This document shows positions 57,685-64,000 of a stretch of 64,000 nucleotides of DNA, piece by piece. A program made the position numbers and the translations under genes. Below the pieces are notes generated by a model. It was not told where the DNA came from, searched no databases, and saw nothing but the letters and a program-made list of their open reading frames with translations. Origin of the DNA: Strongylocentrotus droebachiensis. Its lineage: Eukaryota > Echinodermata > Echinoidea > Camarodonta > Strongylocentrotidae. Numbering within the stretch: the stretch's first letter is position 1; each line of letters opens with the position of its first letter. The DNA lies in assembly GCA_035222895.1 (NCBI GenBank), contig JAVYIG010000696.1, positions 62,001 through 126,000 on the forward strand, in the 5' to 3' direction.

Positions 57685-60600
57685 TGAAAGAACAAACATG
57701 AAAAGAAAAAGAAAAACAATGTGATGAATTACCAATATAATGTGTTACTAACCATGATCAGTAAACAAGAATGATGATCAATGAATGCATGAAACCAAAT
57801 AGACCTAAATAAAATAGAGACGATTTTTTTAAATATTAAGTAATTAGTTAAGTAAATAATTGAATGATTACATACATGAATATATGTTTATATATATAAA
57901 TAGATTAATTAACAAGTAATGAAGTACAGAATTAATTGTTTTATGAAAAGCATATGACTTAATTTTAGGCTCATAGATGGCTTATGCCTAAAGGTATGTA
58001 GCGTCGCGTCGTGTTGACTGGAACGCGACCGTTCGTCGAAATCCCCCCCCCCCCCGGTCTTGCCGAAAGGGTGTGTTTAAAACAAAGAAGCAGAACCATC
58101 CGTTTATATCACTTTTAGGGTGCTTGAACTATTTTTGTATTATTGAAAATGTTTCACACAAACTAACTATGTGAATTCAAACACAGAAAGACACGAAGGT
58201 GGACATACACGAATGCACACGCACATAAGCCCACCCATACATACAGGTGTCGAGTAAAAATGCTAGTCAAATGGCTCAGTGAAACATCAAAAGTAATTCG
58301 AAAAATTTGCATTTTTATGTTGCGAATATAAATTACCTTTTTTCTTCTTATCGGAGGTAGTGAGCACTAATTTTTTTTTGGCCCTCGAAAATTTGAAAAA
58401 ACGCACCCCACCCCCTTGAGCCCCAAGGGGGGGGGGGGGCATCTCCAAAAAAGGGTAATAGTTAACGTTTGTTTACACGTTATTTTCTCCCGGGGGGGGG
58501 GGGTGGGACCGGGCTCCCCCCCCCTTGATCCGCCACTGGGCCACAAGGTCATCCTTTGGTTGTGAGGGCTGGTATCAGCTGTTAATTAGCTAATTTGCAT
58601 AATATTTAATAAAAAAATTCGCAGATTAAAAAAAACTCTACAAGATAAACATTCCTGTGAAGTTAAAAGTACCAGGGCGAAGGTTTAAAGGTACTATGTC
58701 CCTTTTGCAGACCCAAACAATTCCAACGGCATTTGGAAGATAATACTAATTTAGAACTTCCCTAAAACTAAGGGGGCTTAATAATGTCTTTAAGTGCGAA
58801 AATAACGACTATCAGTTGTCGAATCGTCTTAAGAGCTATAGAGCCAGTAAGTAATAGTTGATTTTCAGACCATAGTACGGAATGGTCGTACGTTTTATGC
58901 TGCGCAAAGATGCAATCAGTTTAATTTTGGCCATTACCAGAAGTGGGTTATTGATGTAGACAAATGCTCATGTAACCTTTACAGCTCATTTTATGTATGT
59001 TATTACCAAAGAAGAAAAAAGCCAGTCAGTCACTGAATAGTGTCTGACAGTGAAGTCTAGCAAGTATACGGGTTTCCTTGCATAATTTGAATATTAGGAC
59101 ACTGTTAACGTTTAAATTTCACAGATAGGATATACATGACATATTCATAATTCCTGCAAAGTTCTACAGAATTTAATGTTGGCTGCTAAAGGGACATAGT
59201 ATCTTTAAACAATGCTTGTTACCCTAATTTAACGTTGGCATCATTACAAAGAGAATGTTACAATCTTCCTAATGATTTATATTTACTTTTCACAAATTGT
59301 TACAGAATTGATTAATTTGCTATCAAAAGTGATGAAATTGCTACCCGTTTTTCCGACCTTGATCTGCCTGCTGTTTGCTGGCACGATTCGCGACGTGCAT
59401 GTTGGGTTAATGTGCGAGACCTCTCACTGCACTGTCAGCCAATGTTGCCAGATCTGGCATAATTTTGACCCTTTATCATCTGCCTGGCATAATTTGGCTG
59501 TTTTTAGCAAAATTCTGGCTTAACTTCAACTTTTTTAGCATAATTTGAATATATTTCTCAATTTGATTAAATTCAATTCAATAAATGGCTAAATAGATAA
59601 ATGGTTTACCATGCTTCCTTTAACCACTCCGATGAGACCACAGATTAACGAACAGAAGAGAAGAACCAAGACATTTTGTACGATGTAGCTTGGTAGCACA
59701 GCGCCCTCTATGTACATGCTGTTTGTCTGCACCTGTAGACTAGATTGAATGGACAGAAAACAAACAACAGCACTAGTGCCCTGGCCAAAACCTGATTATC
59801 AAAATAATTTTCAAAATTAAGAAACACACAAAGAAATAAGAAGAAAAAGGCGAACAACAACAACAATAATATTAACAAGAAGAAGGAAGACAAGAACAAG
59901 AACCAAGAACAAGAAGAAAAAGAAGAACAAGAAGAGGAAGAGAAAAAGAATAGGAAGAAGAACACAATAGAAGTAATTTAATATTGCTTGTCAAAATTAA
60001 TTCTGCTTGGAAAGGAAGTTCAATTTAAAGGTATACAGCAAATAATAATATTAATGAAGAGGAAATCGAATCAATTTTGCGAAGAAAAGCTAATTGGAAA
60101 CATTCCCCAGGAAATTTTAGATTTTTTATATTTGAGAGAGAAACAGAGGGAGAAAGAGGGAGAGAGAAAGAGAGAGAGAGAAAGAGAAAGAGAGAAAGAG
60201 AGTGAGAGAGAAAGAGAGAGAGAGAGACCCTCACTATATGTAATCCCCCATCCTGCCCGGGCCCGCTATAATGAAAGGATTCACTTTACGCCACAAGATG
60301 AAAGGCACCCCTTTCAATTAAGAAAGCAAGCTCAATAATAATATTTATCTGCCATTTTAATGTGACGTAGGGCATGTTTACTTATTAGAGCATACCATCT
60401 CCTCAGGGAGTGTCTCTCCCCCCCCCCCCCCCCCCACCCCACTCACCCGTTAGGCGGTGTTCTAGGAGAATATCTGTTTTTAGGGAGGTGCTGGAGGGTC
60501 TTGCCTTCATGTTCTCCATCTCCTTATAATAAATGAATTTTCAATAATTGATATATGGGGGAGGGAGTGGGAGGGGCTCGAGCCCCAGGCCTCCCCTCGA

Positions 60601-61958
60601 AAACTGCCCCCCCCCCCCCTCGAGATCCAGCACAGGAGCGATTAGACTTACCGGACTGTCTATGTCCACTCCTGTTGATTGCATAGTCGCCGGACCATTC
60701 GAAAACATCTCCTGCATGCCCTGTGTAGAGTAGCCCAGGTTTTTTGATCGGGATGAAACCTGATCTGTTGACCCATCGTAAGTTGTGTAGGATGTATCGT
60801 TTGCACCATTGTTGAATGCGTCCACAATGTAACTTTTATCTTTTTGGTAGGAAGGAGTAACGGATTGTATAGGGCATAAAGGTGAGAATGAGAGAGAGAG
60901 AGAGAAAGAAAGGGAAGGGAGAAAGGGGGTAGAGGGGGAGAGGGGGGGGGGGAGGGGGGGGGGGGGTGGAGAAAAGTAGGAGGGAGAGAGGAGAGGGGAG
61001 AGGGAGAAGGGATATATATATGTGTGTATGTGTGTGAGTGTGTGGGTGGGTGTGTGTGTGTGAGGGAATGTGAATGTGTGGAGAGAGAATGAGAGATAGA
61101 GAGCGAACGCGAAGGAGGCGAGGGAAGAAGGGAAAGAGAAAGAGAGAAAGAAAAAAAGAGAGAAGTAGGGAGGGAAAGAAGGGATGGGGAGGGGGGGGGG
61201 GGTAGAACGATATGCACAGTATATATAATACAGTAATTAGAATATTCACCGTTAGAAAAAGTATAGATGACACTTGGTCATCAGTAGCAAACTTTAAAGA
61301 TCAATAATTTGAAATAATAAACAGATGCATCTCTTCCATATCCAAAATTAGAAATTATGAAGGATATCAATCGATGTTTTTTCGAATTTATATGGCATGA
61401 CAAACGTGATATGATAAGTAAGAAACAAATGTATCAATACTAAAATGATGGAAGGGTTAAAACGACTGACATGTTTATGCATTCTAAATCACTTAGAATT
61501 CCATGTAAAAAAACATTTATTTGTTCTGAAAATTTCACTCTTCATTTGTTCCAATTATTCTTGCATTCATCGTAAACATCAGTTCAGTTCAGTTTCAGTT
61601 CATTTTATTTCACATCCAATATTTTTTTTTAAATTAGATATATCGACTGCTATGAGAGGCCTGGCTGTTTTATAGGCTCAAGGGGATGTGCAAATCCTAC
61701 CGTGGCCCCGAGGTGCGACTGGGTGGGCGGCGTTTTGATGGGTGTTTCTGATTTGTAATTTCTTCTACATTAATTTGCCAATTAACTCTGTGCAGTTTTA
61801 AACGTGAACTGTAATTCGTCACTGATATCTAAAAGTGTACGTTCTTCTGAACGGCCAAGAAAATCATTATGAAATTCTGCATGCATATGTATCTCTTTTT
61901 GAATACATATGTGAAAGGTGGAAACAAAAAAAGGAAACAAGTAAATTTTACCTGCCAT
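57565..61958 (-). CDS. Dispanin/CD225 gene D (IFITM-like), exon 4 splice site lost
   Basis: Exon 1 61958-61952 (ATG GCA G, donor GTAAAA), exon 2 60839-60652, exon 3 59732-59610 (donor GTAAAC), and an exon-4-like segment 57684-57565 ending TGA. Start reads MADKSYIVDAFNNGANDTSY. Exon 3 gives MYIEGAVLPSY and membrane segment 1 (VLVLLFCSLICGLIGVVKGS). The exon-4 segment reads SGNTSGAETASLEAGRWFWV and GLVIGCIVRGSLFIVLIVG. Compared with genes B and C about 28 bp covering the acceptor AG and the first codons (VSSLYL) are missing, so canonical splicing to it is not possible as read. The gene may be a recent pseudogene, may use a non-canonical site, or may end in another exon. A one-base length difference before exon 2 falls in the intron and leaves the frame intact. 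Confidence 0.7.
58345..58548. repeat. Poly-G bearing repeat
   Basis: Two G runs and C runs with GGCCCTCGAAAATTTGAAAA at the left and CCTTGATCCGCCACTGGGCC at the right. Similar edges occur at 7140-7170 and 8890-8915. Confidence 0.55.
58685..59208. mobile_element. TTAA-flanked MITE, family b
   Basis: Complement of 39052-39591, ends AGGTACTATGTCCCTTTTGC and GGGACATAGTATCT. Lies in intron 3 of gene D. Confidence 0.8.
60885..61195. repeat. (GA)n/(GT)n tract upstream of gene D exon 2
   Basis: GA, G-run and GT blocks starting about 50 bp beyond the exon 2 acceptor, matching the position in genes A, B and C. Confidence 0.85.
61310..61520 (+). mobile_element. Tx1/L1-like LINE fragment
   Basis: Plus-strand NRCFFEFIWHDKRDMISKKQ, one stop, then NDGRVKTTDMFMHSKSLRIP, resembling the post-reverse-transcriptase part of L1-type LINEs (FIW...K...G.....N). 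Lies in intron 1 of gene D. Confidence 0.6.
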
Positions 61959-61965
61959 TGCGTGC

Positions 61966-62510
61966 TCTTGTATGCCTTGTGAAGCTTGAGAATAAAGTCA
62001 ATACCACCGATTCAGGGCTTCAAAAGCTGCTCCAAGAGTTGACGAAAAATAATGTCTTCTTTCGGCGTCTGTGCTGAAGCTAAAACCATGCAGACTTTGA
62101 TTACTGATGTCTATTGCAAGGTGTTTAAAAACATACTGAGAGGAAAACATGACATATCTGCCAAATATAAATGGTTTCTTAATCGCAAACTGCTTGACCA
62201 CTTGTCTTTATCTCCCTGATAACATTTTTGTTTGATAAGAATGACAAATATTGCTCTATCACTTGACACGAAGCAACTCTCTCCTCAGCCCGAATCAATT
62301 AATGATCATCTGTTCCATTTAATAGTAATATCTCTCTATTTTGACAGCACGTACTCTAATTTGAAATGTTACAATTCCTAAAGACTTGAGCAGAGTCTTG
62401 ATCTTTCAGCTTTTGGCTGTGTCGAGCGGCTTAAATGTAGAACCTACTGTAGTCTCACAGTGCAGACTCTGTTACGCACAGCAGCCGGCTAGGAATTGTG
62501 CCGGTGTGGT
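61966..62510 (-). promoter_or_regulatory. 5' flank shared by genes D and B
   Basis: Upstream of the gene D ATG; homologous to 22490-23040. The conserved block probably covers 5' UTR and promoter. The homology ends near AGCCGGCTAGG, just before the palindromes at 62514. Confidence 0.6.
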
Positions 62511-62513
62511 AGG

Positions 62514-62572
62514 CGATTTGTTCCGGGTTCCGCGGAACAAATCGGCGCGCCGATTTGTTCCTCGGAACGAAT
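62514..62572. repeat. Clustered palindromes
   Basis: GATTTGTTCCG pairs with CGGAACAAATC; CGGCGCGCCG is self-complementary; a further GATTTGTTCC/GGAACGAATC pair overlaps. Several alternative hairpins are possible. Confidence 0.7.
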
Positions 62573-62953
62573 CTACTGGATCGACTTGTTCGCAGATAAG
62601 TTCGAAAGCCGCCGTTCTTATCCGACATTGGCCGAACGTTTCTGCTTATATAATCGCGTATATTTTTATTACTTGTGTCGAATAAACCGTGGTAAAAATA
62701 AATTTTAGCTTTATCTTGATAATTTTGTATTTATTGTTGGAATGAAAACCAATATTATTTTTTTTGAAATATTACTTAATAATAAGGTTTATAACCTCGT
62801 ACGGAATTACCCGCGCGGTACTCGGCACGATATATTGCGACACAGCATGCTGATCTGGGCGCGAACTCGATAACGTCAACGTGAATTTCGACAGCATCGA
62901 CCTTCAGCATTCATTGTCATCGTAGTCGTACGTATGAGCGATAGTCATACAAA

Positions 62954-63100
62954 ATGGCAGATGAGCAATTTGTTGATGATTGCAGGAACATCGAAAGGTT
63001 TCTTGCGAATAGGAGTTATCCGGAAGGGATGAGTGACAACAAGAAGATCGAGGGGGCTCCGAAAGAAAGCAGCAAAGTTCAAGTTGAGTGTGACACATGA
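62954..63100 (+). CDS. Possible first exon of an unidentified gene
   Basis: A 48-codon frame starting MADEQFVDDCRNIERFLANR, then SYPEGMSDNKK, in sequence with higher GC than its surroundings and with a good donor (CAG then GTAAGTTT) at 63132. Upstream 62810-62950 is GC-rich with CpG-like words (CGTACG, GGGCGCGAACTC), a promoter-like setting. The start recalls the region before the zinc-binding part of integrase-derived proteins, but I cannot confirm any family. Whether the frame stops at 63100 or is spliced earlier is unclear. Confidence 0.3.
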   Translation: MADEQFVDDCRNIERFLANRSYPEGMSDNKKIEGAPKESSKVQVECDT

Positions 63101-63180
63101 TGGGCTCACAGAATTAGTCTAGAGTCTACAGGTAAGTTTATATGCATTGTGTTTCTGAAAAATTCCTAGGTAATAATACC

Positions 63181-63545
63181 CTAGATCTATATCTTGATAT
63201 CACATACGTACAACTGAGTACGAGTACGACTATGACTGAGTATGAGTATGACTACGAGGTCAACCTATCGATAGATCGACCTCGTAACCGAACTCAGTCA
63301 AGTGGGTATAGATCTAGTCATACTCATAGATCTAACGTTAGATCTAGACTAGAGCCTAGAGGAATCTAGTAGATCTAACGTTTAACTTGGACCTCTATGA
63401 TAATATGCTGATGCCATGGCTTATTAATGGGTGTCTATTTTGCACTTGAAAATCATTTTCTTTGAAATCCTTAACTCTTAAGTTAAGTCTAACGTTCATT
63501 GTTTAAAACTAGAAGTAGAAGTCTCAAATAGATCTAGATTTTAGG
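63181..63545. repeat. AGATCTA-rich stretch with local palindromes
   Basis: AGATCTA or TAGATCT recurs about eight times, and GAGTACGAGTACGACTATGA type repeats lie beside it (63207-63270). Purpose unknown. Confidence 0.45.
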
Positions 63546-63559
63546 CATTCCGGACAATG

Positions 63560-64000
63560 TCAGACTATATTTGATCAGTTTCATGCCAATTCTCTTTTTG
63601 CTACCAAAACTATAACCCAGCTTTAACATTCCTAATCTTTAATTGTCCTACTGGGGACTGAATATTAATGAGTCAGAACTAAGAGTAAGAGCCCTGGGGT
63701 ATTTGTTCCTAATTCATCGTGTCTTCTCCGCAGAACCAGAGATGGCAACGTGGTGTAGTACGCTTCCCGGATAGCTCGGTAGATTTTTTCTGACTTTATT
63801 ATCCCTCTGGAGGGATACTTCCGTAACAAATGTGGTTTCCATTTGATAACTTTAGTAATGTTTGACGGAACTTCAATAAAATTTTATATGGAGGTACCTG
63901 GTATCAAAACACACCTCAATTTCGATTTCGGCCTATGTAGGTCAAAGGTCAAAGTTCATAGCTCATGAAAAATATGCGAAAATGTGGTTTCCGTTCGATA
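63560..64000. other. Right-edge stretch, no recognised gene
   Basis: AATGTGGTTTCC occurs twice (63830 and 63980) beside TTTGATAAC/TTCGATA, a likely repeat cut by the window edge. Confidence 0.4.

Noticed and set aside
60660-61273. Long minus-strand open frames rich in Ser/Leu/Pro (also at 7388-7720, 21638-22030, 32746-33207, 36893-37337, 37534-37865)
   Set aside because: They are translations of GA/CT microsatellites, which stay open in several frames at once; no family motif. The real coding exon beside them is dispanin exon 2.

Overview
The window is animal nuclear DNA: AT-rich, intron-bearing, and full of microsatellites, short inverted-repeat transposons (MITEs), LINE fragments, tRNA-derived SINEs, a Helitron-like element and a tyrosine-recombinase (DIRS/Ngaro-type) retroelement array. 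That mix suggests a marine invertebrate deuterostome, an echinoderm being my best guess; no sequence here proves the species.

The host content I can support best is a minus-strand tandem cluster of four CD225/dispanin (IFITM-like) genes, here called A to D. Each has the same plan: a 7-nt coding exon 1 (ATG plus one codon plus G), a variable hydrophilic exon 2, exon 3 with the first membrane segment, and exon 4 with the CD225 loop and second membrane segment. Gene A spans 8646 to 1156 and runs off the left edge before exon 4. Gene B spans 22482 to 15252 (153 aa predicted). Gene C spans 33512 to 27373 (137 aa predicted). Gene D spans 61958 to 57565, with an exon 4 that lacks a visible 3' splice site. 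All junctions are GT/AG, all phases agree, and the four proteins align. A and C share promoter, exon 1 and intron 1; B and D share a different 5' region; yet C's exons 2 to 4 are B/D-like, so C looks chimeric, with the switch near a (GA)n tract.

Layout. 0-1.1 kb: MITE and SINE remnants. 1.1-8.8 kb: gene A with two nested terminal-inverted-repeat elements below its exon 3 gene side. 8.9-15.2 kb: LINE fragments, a fold-back element, an inverted repeat holding telomere-like repeats, and an element dense in AP-1-type heptamers. 15.2-22.5 kb: gene B, whose intron 3 holds a 3.4-kb element with a repeated 14-mer. 23-27.3 kb: LINEs. 27.3-33.6 kb: gene C, whose exon-4 splice acceptor is repeated eight times. 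35.06-37.94 kb: Helitron-like element with a related empty site at 13.7 kb. 38-40 kb: MITEs. 40.07-48.94 kb: three head-to-tail tyrosine-recombinase element units inside a 36-bp-class minisatellite that continues to 50.4 kb. 50.4-57.2 kb: SINE, Tx1/L1-like LINE, MITEs. 57.5-62.5 kb: gene D and its 5' flank. 62.5-64 kb: palindromes and a possible 5' exon of an unidentified plus-strand gene.

The most noteworthy signals are the chimeric dispanin cluster, the octuplicated splice acceptor in gene C, the recombinase-element array with a shared 7-bp core at every junction, and three transposon families built from unusual repeated short motifs.
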